Assembly: GCA_009844885.1 (NCBI GenBank)
Contig: VYAQ01000024.1
Span: forward strand, 1 to 48,694
Direction of reading: 5' to 3'
Length of the DNA stretch: 48,694 bases
DNA from: Gemmatimonadota bacterium
Lineage (GTDB): Bacteria > Gemmatimonadota > Gemmatimonadetes > Longimicrobiales > Gaopeijiaceae
Below are positions 23,584-31,513 of this stretch, piece by piece. A program made the translations under genes and the position numbers. The notes below the pieces were generated by a model. That model was not told where the DNA came from and searched no databases. It saw only the letters and a list, made by a program, of their open reading frames with translations. Numbering within the stretch: the first letter of the stretch is position 1; every line of letters starts with the position of its first letter.

Positions 23584-25470
23584 ATGATGAGTATCGACTC
23601 CAGGCCCTCTGGGCCGCACCAAAGCCGACGGCTCTCTCCCACTCTTTCCGTAGCGATCCGTCGTCCACCCCGTTCGCTGCCCTGGTTCGCGTCACTGGTC
23701 GCGCTCTTTGCGATCGTTGCCGGATGTCAGCCGCCGGACGCTCAACCGGCCGCCCCGAGCGCTTTCGTCGAGACCGGAGGAGCTTTTCCGGACGACTGGC
23801 CGTTCCCCGCCGACGGCGATCCCGTCACGGCAACCGGCGGGATGGTCGCCACAACCGACGAGTACGCATCGAGGGTCGGGGCCGACATCCTGGCCAGGGG
23901 AGGCAACGCGGTCGACGCCGCGATCGCAACCGGGCTGGCCCTGGCGGTCGTCAACCCGGAGGCCGGCAACCTCGGCGGCGGCGGATTCCTGATGGTGCGC
24001 CTCGCCGACGGCAGGGTCCACGCACTCGACCACCGCGAAAAGGCGCCGATCGCGGCGACTCGCGACATGTATCTGGACCAGGACGGCAACGTCACCGACA
24101 GGTCGGTAGTCGGCCATCTGGCCGCCGGCGTGCCCGGGACGGTCGCAGGGTTGTGGGAGGCTCACCAGCGCTTCGGGTCGCTGGAGTGGGCCGAACTCGT
24201 CGAACCGTCCATCCGCCTCGCCAATGGATTCGAGGTCACCACGCGCCTCGTCTCCACCCTGGACGCCGCCCAGAACGGCATTCGGGCCTTCGCCGCGAGC
24301 GCCCGCGTCTTCCTGCCCGGCAACGAGGTTCCCCGGGTCGGCGACACCTTTTCGCAACCCGACCTGGCTGCCGTGCTCAGGCGCCTGCGCGATCAGGGAC
24401 CCGACGACTTCTACCGGGGTGAAACCGCGGCGCTCATCGCCGCAGAGATGGAACGGGGCGGGGGCATCATCACCCTGGATGACCTCGCCCGCTACGAGGC
24501 CGTCTGGCGCGATCCGGTCTCGTTCGACTACCGCGGCCACACCGTATACTCGATGCCGCCACCCTCGTCCGGCGGCGTAACCATGGCCGCCATCGCCAAC
24601 CAGGTCGAACGCTGGGATCTCGCCGCGCTGGGGTGGAACGGCACCGACGCGATCCACGTCATGGCCGAGGCCTTCAGACGCGCCTACGCCGACCGCAACG
24701 AATACCTCGCCGATCCGGACTTCGTGCAGATGCCCCTGGCCGAACTCACCTCCCGGGAGTACGCCGAGACGCGCGCCGCGACGATCTCCATGGAGCGGGC
24801 CACGCCGTCCGCCCAGGTCGGTCCAGGGGTGGACGAGTTCCTGGACGAGAGTCACACCACGCACTACTCGGTGGTCGACGCCGAGGGCAACGCGGTCGCG
24901 GTAACGACGAGCGTCAATTCGTGGTACGGGGGCAAGGTGGTGGTCGAGGGCGCGGGGTTCTTCCTGAACAACACCATGGACGACTTCTCCGCGAAGCCGG
25001 GCACCCCCAACCAGTTCGGCCTCGTTCAGGGTGAGCGCAACGCGGTGGCCTCCGAGAAGCGGATGCTGTCGGCGATGAGCCCCACCATCGTTGAGGACAC
25101 CGAGGGCGCGCTCCTTCTCGTCAGCGGCACTCCCGGAGGCGCGACCATCATCACGACGGTCCTGCAAACCATCTTCAACGTCGTCGATCACGGGATGAAC
25201 GTGGTCCAGGCCGTGCATGCCCCGCGCGTTCACCACCAGCACCTGCCGGACGCGATCATGTTCGAGCACGGCGGGCTGCCGGAAAGCACCGTCCGGGCGC
25301 TGGAAGCCCGCGGTCACACGGTGCGCGAACGGGACCCCGGGCCGCCCGACGCCTACTTCACGGGCGGGATGTCCGGCGACGTGCAGTTGATCATGGTGAT
25401 GCCCGACGGCACGCTGTCGGGCTGGTCGGACCCCCGCAGGGGCGGACTCGCGGTCGGCTACCCCGAATAG
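23584..25470 (+). CDS. ggt: Gamma-glutamyltransferase, predicted lipoprotein
   Basis: N-terminal nucleophile hydrolase that cleaves gamma-glutamyl bonds of glutathione and related peptides and transfers the glutamyl group. The 628-residue precursor has a 40-residue N-terminal region ending in a lipobox (ALFAIVAGC), so it is probably anchored at the membrane facing the periplasm. VNPEAGNLGGGGFLMVR and DHREKAPIAATRDMY are typical. Self-cleavage is expected before Thr425 in HTTHYSVVD, where the small subunit begins. GTPGGATIITTVLQ and the substrate-site region follow. ATG at 23584 is chosen from homology and the lipobox. The 3' end overlaps the convergent gene by 13 bases. Confidence 0.94.
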   Translation: MMSIDSRPSGPHQSRRLSPTLSVAIRRPPRSLPWFASLVALFAIVAGCQPPDAQPAAPSAFVETGGAFPDDWPFPADGDPVTATGGMVATTDEYASRVGADILARGGNAVDAAIATGLALAVVNPEAGNLGGGGFLMVRLADGRVHALDHREKAPIAATRDMYLDQDGNVTDRSVVGHLAAGVPGTVAGLWEAHQRFGSLEWAELVEPSIRLANGFEVTTRLVSTLDAAQNGIRAFAASARVFLPGNEVPRVGDTFSQPDLAAVLRRLRDQGPDDFYRGETAALIAAEMERGGGIITLDDLARYEAVWRDPVSFDYRGHTVYSMPPPSSGGVTMAAIANQVERWDLAALGWNGTDAIHVMAEAFRRAYADRNEYLADPDFVQMPLAELTSREYAETRAATISMERATPSAQVGPGVDEFLDESHTTHYSVVDAEGNAVAVTTSVNSWYGGKVVVEGAGFFLNNTMDDFSAKPGTPNQFGLVQGERNAVASEKRMLSAMSPTIVEDTEGALLLVSGTPGGATIITTVLQTIFNVVDHGMNVVQAVHAPRVHHQHLPDAIMFEHGGLPESTVRALEARGHTVRERDPGPPDAYFTGGMSGDVQLIMVMPDGTLSGWSDPRRGGLAVGYPE

Positions 25471-26300
25471 AGCGCAGCCGTGTCTGCGGGCAGCGCCACG
25501 GTGTCGCCCCGCATCACCGAATCCGGCAGCACGACGGCCGGAGGCACAAGGACCGGCGCGCGCAGTTCGACGACGATCAGGCTGCCGGCCATGATCTTCG
25601 CTGGCACCATCGTCACGGCCGCCCGCCGCCCCTCCGCCCGCCGGCGCTCGAAGTCCCCCGCAGGATCCAGCACCACGAGCGCCTCCGCCACGGTGCCCTC
25701 CACCGGCCGCTCCCAGGTCCACGAAGACAGGGTCTCGAACGCGATCTCCAGGACCGGAGCCTCGCCCGCGCCTCCCGATCCGACCGACGCCAGGACGCGC
25801 CCCAGCATTCTGGTGCCGGCAGGAATGAGGATCGCCCCGTCCACGCCCGCTACATCTTCCCACACGGTCGCGATAACGGGGTCGTCCACCGAATAGTCGG
25901 CGGTAGAGATGTCCTCGTCACTGAGGACGCTGATCCGGGTCCCGGCCGGGATAAGAACATCGGGCGGCGGCATGGCAACCGAGTCCGAGGCCCCCGGTGC
26001 ATCGCCAGCCAGCGAATCGGTATCCGCCGACACCGGAACCGTGTCCAGCGCCGGTTCGCTTGGCGGATCCTCCGTGTCAGCCGGAGGCGGCACGATCTCC
26101 GACTCCAATTCGTCCCCTGCCGCCCCTCCGGGCGCAGACACGCTTTCCGCATCCCCAACACCAGTCTCCCCATCACTCTCCCCCCCAGAGTCCCCGGCAG
26201 ACCCGCATGCCATGCAAAGCGGCAGCCACGCCGTCAACAACAGTCGCGCGAATCCCGCCAGGCTCATCGCCATTCTCGTGTCCGGGGTGTCTTCGGCCAT
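25458..26300 (-). CDS. Putative lipoprotein with TrbI/VirB10-like segment
   Basis: A 280-residue exported protein. Residues 10-35 are hydrophobic and end LCMAC, a poor but usable lipobox. Residues of about 35-115 are an acidic, Pro/Ser/Thr/Glu-rich disordered linker. From about 118 on, IPAGTRISVLSDEDIST ... ILIPAGTRMLGRV has the paired IPAGT pattern of the TrbI/VirB10 periplasmic beta domain. There are no conjugation genes nearby, so a secretion role is unlikely to follow from this likeness. The start is ATG at 26300, or ATG at 26273 (MAMSLAGF), which would put the signal at the very N-terminus. It is a single gene convergent with ggt. Confidence 0.72.
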   Translation of the reverse strand: MAEDTPDTRMAMSLAGFARLLLTAWLPLCMACGSAGDSGGESDGETGVGDAESVSAPGGAAGDELESEIVPPPADTEDPPSEPALDTVPVSADTDSLAGDAPGASDSVAMPPPDVLIPAGTRISVLSDEDISTADYSVDDPVIATVWEDVAGVDGAILIPAGTRMLGRVLASVGSGGAGEAPVLEIAFETLSSWTWERPVEGTVAEALVVLDPAGDFERRRAEGRRAAVTMVPAKIMAGSLIVVELRAPVLVPPAVVLPDSVMRGDTVALPADTAALYSG

Positions 26301-26381
26301 TCGGTCACCACTCGCTCTCGCGTGCTCTTCGTGCGCTAATATTAACCCGGATTCCCCGGAGCAGGCGGCCCCAGACCCGAC
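26301..26381. promoter_or_regulatory. Divergent promoter region between the lipoprotein and ABC transporter genes
   Basis: This 81-base spacer contains an AT-rich core, GCTAATATTAAC, with TAATAT at 26337-26342 as a possible -10 element for the plus-strand gene and its complement for the other side. Distances to both starts (about 40 bases) are suitable. No operator was recognised. Confidence 0.4.
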
Positions 26382-28160
26382 ATGAAGCAACTCAAGACCA
26401 TCCTCCCGTACTTCCGGCCCTACCACTGGCCGATGTTCTGGGGCCTGATCCTGGTGATACTCGCCAACGGCTTCGCGCTGGCCAACCCCTACCTGCTCAA
26501 GCTGCCGATCGACGCGTTGACGGCGGACGCCGGCATCGACCCCGACGCCACCCGGCGAACCATTGTACACTACGCGCTTCTGATCGTGGGAGTGGCGTTG
26601 GTGGGCAATGCTGCCAGGTACGGGATGCGCGAAATCCTGAACGGACTGAGCCGTCGGGTCGAAGTCGATCTGCGTAACGACTTCCTGCGGCATCTCCTCC
26701 GCCTGGACGCGGGCTTCTACGGCGGCACCCGCACCGGCGATCTGATGAGCCTGGCCACCAACGACACGCTGGCCGTGCGGCAGGCCGTGGGGCCGGCCGT
26801 CATGTACACGGCGAACACCGTGGTCAATTTCGTTTTCGGGCTCGCTCTGATGATCTGGATCAGCCCCATGCTCACTCTTGTGTCCCTCGTGCCGATGGTG
26901 GTCCTGCCGCCGGTCGTGGCCTGGTTCGGGAAGACGATCCACAACCGCTTCGAGCGAATCCAGGAGCAGTTCGCGGCGCTGTCCACGATGGTACAGGAGA
27001 ACCTGTCCGGCGTGCGCATCGTGCGCGCCTACGGGCAGGAGGAGCCTCAGGCACGCGAATTCGACGGCTTCAATCGTGACTATCTGCGCCGGAACATGCA
27101 CCTGGCGTACGTGTCCGGCGCCTTCCATCCAATCATGGGACTGCTTACCGGCGCGGCGATGGTGGTCGTGCTCTGGTACGGGGGCGGCCAGGTGATGGCC
27201 GGCGTGATCACCACGGGGGACTTCGTCGCCTTCTCCTTCTACCTCGTGCTGCTCTCCTGGCCGATGATCGCGCTGGGATGGGTGGTCAACCTCTACCAGC
27301 GCGGCGCGGCGTCGATGGGCCGGATCAACCGCATCATGGCGATCGAGCCCTCCATCTCGGCCCCTGCCGTCCCCACCGCGCCGCCCTCGGGACCGGCGCC
27401 CATCGAGTTCCGGGACGTGTCGTTCCGCTATCCTGGAACCGAACGCCTCGTCCTGCAGGACCTCACCTTCACCGCCGAGCCCGGCCAGACCATCGCCATC
27501 GTCGGCCCGACCGCGTCGGGGAAGAGCACCCTCGTCTCGCTGATCGCCCGCACCTACGACCCCACCGCGGGAGCGGTCCTGCTCGACGGCGCGCCGCTGC
27601 CGGAGTACGACCCCGCCGACATCCGTGCTCGCGTCGGCTTCGCACCTCAGGACAGTTTCCTCTTCTCGGCTCGGCTGGGGCGGAACATCGCGCTGGGAAT
27701 CCCCCCGTCCAGGCCGACGGACGAGATCATTCGGCGCGTCCGCAGCGCCTCCGTGGCGGCCCACCTCCACGAGGCCGTGACGGGATTCCCCAGCGGGTAC
27801 CAGACCCGGCTCGGAGAGCGCGGCATCAACCTGTCGGGTGGCCAGAAGCAGCGCGCCACGCTGGCTCGGGCGCTCGCCATCGACCCGCCGGTCCTCGTGC
27901 TCGACGACGTGCTCAGCGCGGTGGACACGCAGACCGAGTCACGCATCCTGCGCGGGCTGCGGGGCGAGCTGGAAGGCCGAACCGCGTTCATCATCTCCCA
28001 CCGCGTGACCGCGGTAAAGGACGCCGACCTGATCCTGGTCCTGGACGACGGCCGCATCGTGGAGCGCGGCCGGCACCGGCAACTGCTGGCGGCGGGAGGA
28101 ACCTACGCGACCCTGCTCAGACGGCAGTTGCTCGAGCAGGCTGTGGCGGGGGCGGCGTAG
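26382..28160 (+). CDS. ABC exporter half-transporter, MdlA/YheI-like
   Basis: A 592-residue fused membrane and ATPase protein. Residues of about 1-310 contain six membrane segments; residues of about 340-580 are the nucleotide-binding domain with Walker A GPTASGKST, Q loop FAPQDSFLF, signature LSGGQKQR, Walker B LVLDD and switch His in ISHRVTAV. The Walker B acid that normally is Glu is Asp (LVLDDVLSAVD), as in the degenerate MdlA half of heterodimeric exporters; a partner MdlB-like subunit is expected but not seen here. The substrate is unknown (lipid, peptide or drug). No clear ribosome-binding site precedes the ATG. Confidence 0.92.
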   Translation: MKQLKTILPYFRPYHWPMFWGLILVILANGFALANPYLLKLPIDALTADAGIDPDATRRTIVHYALLIVGVALVGNAARYGMREILNGLSRRVEVDLRNDFLRHLLRLDAGFYGGTRTGDLMSLATNDTLAVRQAVGPAVMYTANTVVNFVFGLALMIWISPMLTLVSLVPMVVLPPVVAWFGKTIHNRFERIQEQFAALSTMVQENLSGVRIVRAYGQEEPQAREFDGFNRDYLRRNMHLAYVSGAFHPIMGLLTGAAMVVVLWYGGGQVMAGVITTGDFVAFSFYLVLLSWPMIALGWVVNLYQRGAASMGRINRIMAIEPSISAPAVPTAPPSGPAPIEFRDVSFRYPGTERLVLQDLTFTAEPGQTIAIVGPTASGKSTLVSLIARTYDPTAGAVLLDGAPLPEYDPADIRARVGFAPQDSFLFSARLGRNIALGIPPSRPTDEIIRRVRSASVAAHLHEAVTGFPSGYQTRLGERGINLSGGQKQRATLARALAIDPPVLVLDDVLSAVDTQTESRILRGLRGELEGRTAFIISHRVTAVKDADLILVLDDGRIVERGRHRQLLAAGGTYATLLRRQLLEQAVAGAA

Positions 28161-28185
28161 CCGTCAGCCTGACCAGCCCGGACCG

Positions 28186-28767
28186 CTACCCGTACCAGGC
28201 CGGTTCATTGCCGGCCTTCCACTTGATGTTGCACCCGACGCTCGGCACCTGGTCCCCGGCAGGGTCGCGGCCCGCCAACACGGCGTCGATGGCCGCGCAC
28301 AGGTCCTCCCCGGACACCGTCACCCCCGACGAGGGCCGGCTGGAGTCGAACTGTCCCCGGTACACCAGGCGGCGGTCCGCATCGAAGAGGAAGAAGTCGG
28401 GCGTGCACGCCGCCCGGTAGGCCTTCGCAACTTCCTGCGTTTCGTCGAAGAGGTAGGGGAACGTGTACCCCCGCCGCCGCACCTCGTCCTTCATCCGTTC
28501 CGGGCTGTCGTCCGGATAGTTCGCGACATCGTTGGCATTGATTCCCACGACTGCGACGCCCTGCGGTTCGTAGTGCGCGGCCACGGCGGCAAAGCGATCC
28601 GCGATGTGCTTGACGAAGGGACAGTGGTTCGAGAGGAACGCGACGAGAAGGGCCTGCGAGCCTTCGAAGTCCGCGAGTCCTGCGGAACGGCCGGTGGCCG
28701 GCTCGGGAAGCGAGAAGTCGGCGGCCCGGCTGCCGAGCTCGAGCATCGTGGAAGGGACCAGCGCCAT
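28186..28767 (-). CDS. Thioredoxin-fold (AhpC/TSA-like) redox protein
   Basis: A 193-residue cytoplasmic-looking protein of the AhpC/TSA-thioredoxin fold. LGSRAADFSLPEPATG is the usual beginning, FLSNHCPFVKHIADRF carries the reactive Cys, and AACTPDFFLFDADRRLVYRGQFD is the cis-Pro region. There is a single Cys in the first motif, so it is nearer to peroxiredoxin-like proteins than to CxxC thioredoxins. It has no signal peptide despite lying next to ccdA, so it may be a cytosolic electron donor or an independent peroxidase. It is the last gene of the eight-gene operon, 33 bases after ccdA. Confidence 0.85.
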   Translation of the reverse strand: MALVPSTMLELGSRAADFSLPEPATGRSAGLADFEGSQALLVAFLSNHCPFVKHIADRFAAVAAHYEPQGVAVVGINANDVANYPDDSPERMKDEVRRRGYTFPYLFDETQEVAKAYRAACTPDFFLFDADRRLVYRGQFDSSRPSSGVTVSGEDLCAAIDAVLAGRDPAGDQVPSVGCNIKWKAGNEPAWYG

Positions 28768-28800
28768 GGAAGGATCTCCTGGGGGGTTGCCCGCGGGCCG

Positions 28801-29529
28801 CTATATGCGCTCCAGCAGGAACTCGGGTGCAAAGCGATTCAGCCAGGCCGCGAGCACGGTGAACGAGCCCGTCACCAGCAGAATGCCGAGCAGCACCAGG
28901 AGCGCCCCGGCCGCGGTTTGAACGGCGGGCAGGAAGCGGCGGAAGCGGGAGAACGCGGACAGAAAGCGCTCCAGTGCGAGCGCCGCGACGATGAAGGGAA
29001 TCGCAAGCCCCATCGAGTACACGAAGAGGAGCATCGTGCCCTGTCCCAGTTGCTCCTGCGATGCCGCCATCGTCAGCACGGCACCGAGTACGGGACCGAT
29101 GCACGGGGTCCACCCCGCCCCGAACGCGAACCCCACGGCCAGCGTCCCCAGATACCCCGTGGGCTTGTCGGCGACATGGACGCGCTTCTCGCGCATCAGT
29201 GGCGTCAGCTTGAGGATGCCCATCAGGTGGAGTCCGAGGATGATGATGATGATCCCGCCGATCCGGGCGATCCAGTCGCTGTAGTAGTTGAGGAAACGCC
29301 CCATGAAGGAAGCTGAGGCGCCCAGCAACACGAAGATCAGGGTGAAGCCGGTCACGAACAGGGCCGAGTGCACCAGGACCCGGCGCCGGTCGACGCCCTG
29401 CTGCAGATCCTCGAGCGACATCCCGGTTACGAACGACAGGTAGCTCGGCACGAGCGGAAGCACGCAGGGCGACAAGAACGACAGGATTCCCGCGAGGAAG
29501 ACGATGCCGATTCCGATGGATTCATTCAT
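28801..29529 (-). CDS. ccdA: Cytochrome c biogenesis protein CcdA (DsbD-like thiol transporter)
   Basis: A 242-residue membrane protein with six predicted helices that carries reducing equivalents from cytoplasmic thioredoxin to the periplasm. The two conserved cysteines are in SFLSPCVLPLVPSY and GAGWTPCIGPVLG. ATG at 29529 is chosen; it overlaps the agmatinase stop by four bases (ATGA), and AAAGG precedes it. A TTG at 29538 is possible but weaker. The next gene is a thioredoxin-fold protein, consistent with a thiol relay. Confidence 0.94.
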   Translation of the reverse strand: MNESIGIGIVFLAGILSFLSPCVLPLVPSYLSFVTGMSLEDLQQGVDRRRVLVHSALFVTGFTLIFVLLGASASFMGRFLNYYSDWIARIGGIIIIILGLHLMGILKLTPLMREKRVHVADKPTGYLGTLAVGFAFGAGWTPCIGPVLGAVLTMAASQEQLGQGTMLLFVYSMGLAIPFIVAALALERFLSAFSRFRRFLPAVQTAAGALLVLLGILLVTGSFTVLAAWLNRFAPEFLLERI

Positions 29530-30509
29530 GAAGACCAACCTTTGCTCCAGTACCCGATCATCCTATAGACGAGTTTCGCCACGAGGAAGTCCGGGGCCGT
29601 GAACCCGGGAATCGGCGCGTGCTCCACGACGTCGATCCCGACGACGCGGCGTTCACCGAAAACCCTGCGGAGGAAAGCCATCGTCGGGTGCCAGCGTCCG
29701 CCTCCCGGTTCGGGTGTGCCCGTCGAGGGTACGAGCGACGGATCGAAGAAGTCCACGTCGAAGGTGATGTAGACGGGATCGTGCAACACCTCCAGCGCGC
29801 GGTCCATCCAGTCGTGGTTTTCCCCAGCCGCGTCCGCCATCTCCCCGGCGGTAATGACGTGCACGTTTTCGCTGGCCTGTGCAAACCGCCACTCCTCGGC
29901 GCTGATCCCTCGGGCGCCCACCGTGACCAGATCCACTTCGCCGATCACCCGCTTCATGGCGCAGGCGTGCGAAAGTGCGCTCCCGTCAAAGCGCTCGCGC
30001 AGATCGAGATGAGCATCGAACTGCAGCACCGAGAGGCGTTCCCGCGACCGGCGCGCGTGGGCGCGGATGGCGGGTGCGGAGACGGCGTGCTCGCCGCCGA
30101 TCATGAGCACCCGGCGGCCGGCGGCCGCGTCGAGCACTCGGCCGCACGCGTCTTCGAGCTCCGCCACGGCACGGGCCGCGTCGCCGCGGGTGAGCTCCAG
30201 CGCCGGGAAGGTGTACACCCCTTCGCGCGAAGGGTCATGGTCGAGCTGGTGGTCGAAGAGTTCGACATGGCGCGAGGCGTCGATGATTGCCCGGGGGCCG
30301 TCCCGCGTCCCGGAGGCCCAGCTGGTGGTGGCCTCATAGGGCACGGGCAGAATCCAGGTGCGCGCGCGCCGCGGCGTGGCGCCTTCCCCGTCCAGCCCAA
30401 GGAACACGCGGGGAAGCTCCCACGGCAGGCCGTCGAGACCCTCGGGCAGGTCGTGTATCGTCCGTGCGCCCGCGCGGGCGGCAGCCTCCGGGTCCCTGCG
30501 GTTGGGCAT
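29526..30509 (-). CDS. speB: Agmatinase (arginase/ureohydrolase family)
   Basis: Binuclear manganese enzyme expected to split agmatine into putrescine and urea. The 327-residue product has the metal-ligand motifs MIGGEHAVSAP, LQFDAHLDLR, SALSHACAMKR and ITFDVDFFDPSLVPSTGTP. PVPYEATTSWASGTRDGPRAI matches agmatinases better than arginases. A role in arginine or polyamine metabolism fits with rocD elsewhere in the window. The gene lies between fur and ccdA with 13-base and minus-4-base spacings, an odd functional setting. Confidence 0.9.
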   Translation of the reverse strand: MPNRRDPEAAARAGARTIHDLPEGLDGLPWELPRVFLGLDGEGATPRRARTWILPVPYEATTSWASGTRDGPRAIIDASRHVELFDHQLDHDPSREGVYTFPALELTRGDAARAVAELEDACGRVLDAAAGRRVLMIGGEHAVSAPAIRAHARRSRERLSVLQFDAHLDLRERFDGSALSHACAMKRVIGEVDLVTVGARGISAEEWRFAQASENVHVITAGEMADAAGENHDWMDRALEVLHDPVYITFDVDFFDPSLVPSTGTPEPGGGRWHPTMAFLRRVFGERRVVGIDVVEHAPIPGFTAPDFLVAKLVYRMIGYWSKGWSS

Positions 30510-30522
30510 TGCCGGCTCGGGG

Positions 30523-31026
30523 TCAGGTCGTCTCGATGGGACAGGTGATGCCGCGGTACGGAACGTCGGCCCCCGATTCCTGGCTGGTCCGGCTCAGCCC
30601 GAAGATCACAAGCTTGTGATGGGTCGGCCGAAACCCGTGGCGCGCCGCCGTCTCCTCGACGATTCGCCTGATCTCCTCGCTGCGGAACTCGATGACTTCG
30701 CCGCTCTCGGTGCAAACCAGGTGGTGGTGGACGGGGTCCCGCGACAGCCGGTGTTCGTAGCGCTTGAAGCCCTCTCCGAAGTCGTGCTCCTCCACCAGCT
30801 CGCTGCGGATCAGCAGGTCGAGTGTGCGGTAGATCGTCGCTTTGCCGAAACGCAGGTCATTGGACCGCAAAACCGCATCCAGGTCGTCCACCGACTGGTG
30901 CTGTGAAGAGCCGAACACCACGTTGGCGATCGCCAGGCGCTGCTGCGTCACGGGCAGGCCCTGCTCCCGAAGGTACCTCGCGAAGATGCGCAGGTACGGC
31001 TCGACGTTTCTTGGACCCGCCTTCAT
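30523..31026 (-). CDS. Fur-family metal-dependent repressor
   Basis: A 167-residue regulator with an N-terminal winged helix (GLPVTQQRLAIANVVFGSSQHQSVDDLDAVL ... KATIYRTLDLL, split across residues of about 24-72) and a C-terminal metal-binding dimerisation domain (DPVHHHLVCTESGEVIEF). The structural CxxC pair of classical Fur is reduced to CTES; the His cluster is retained. It could be an iron, zinc, manganese or peroxide sensor; the metal cannot be read from sequence alone. It sits in the middle of an operon, with gaps of 4 and 13 bases to its neighbours, so it may help control agmatinase, ccdA and the redox protein. Confidence 0.88.
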   Translation of the reverse strand: MKAGPRNVEPYLRIFARYLREQGLPVTQQRLAIANVVFGSSQHQSVDDLDAVLRSNDLRFGKATIYRTLDLLIRSELVEEHDFGEGFKRYEHRLSRDPVHHHLVCTESGEVIEFRSEEIRRIVEETAARHGFRPTHHKLVIFGLSRTSQESGADVPYRGITCPIETT

Positions 31027-31030
31027 CGCG

Positions 31031-31501
31031 TCATCCGGCGGCCCGCGGCCCCGCCACCGCCTCCTCGAAAAGGTCTCCGTCGAAACCCGCCATCAGGGCA
31101 TCGAAAGCCTCCGTCCCCCCGGCCACCTCCACAACGCGTGGACTGCCGAGCGGCCTCGGACCGCGTTTGACCACGCCCTCCATCACACGGGGCAGGCGCT
31201 CGGCCGGTGCCACGCCTTCGTCCAGCAGCCGCGAGTCCAGATACAGGCCTCTGCCGGTTCGCTGGGCGGAGTAGCACGCCGTGATGAGCCGTCGCGCCTG
31301 GTTGCCGTCGAAACAGCTCGCGGCCACCAGCCCCCATTCGCGTCGTCCCCGCACCATGGGCGGAAAGATCCACAGCCGATCGATCGCGGCCGGCCCCAGC
31401 CGGCGGCCCACTTCGCGGAGGGTTCGCGGGAGCGCCTCCGGGACACCGGGTCCGGCGTCCTCTGCATCTCCCCGGACGTTGCTGTAGGGTGTTGTGGCCA
31501 T
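31031..31501 (-). CDS. Hypothetical protein upstream of fur
   Basis: I do not recognise this 156-residue soluble protein. It has no signal or membrane segment. The middle part (RLWIFPPMVRGRREWGLV, SCFDGNQARRLITACYSA) looks like a mixed alpha/beta domain. Strong third-position G/C and tight packing (4 bases before fur, 12 after nrnA) argue that it is a real gene. ATG at 31501 is the start. Its place suggests a link with the metal or redox genes, but no function can be claimed. Confidence 0.75.
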   Translation of the reverse strand: MATTPYSNVRGDAEDAGPGVPEALPRTLREVGRRLGPAAIDRLWIFPPMVRGRREWGLVAASCFDGNQARRLITACYSAQRTGRGLYLDSRLLDEGVAPAERLPRVMEGVVKRGPRPLGSPRVVEVAGGTEAFDALMAGFDGDLFEEAVAGPRAAG

Positions 31502-31513
31502 GATCCCATGAAT

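Noticed and set aside
23692-25863. Long minus-strand open frame opposite the gamma-glutamyltransferase
   Set aside because: Composition is a GC-rich antisense artefact, while the plus strand carries all family motifs.
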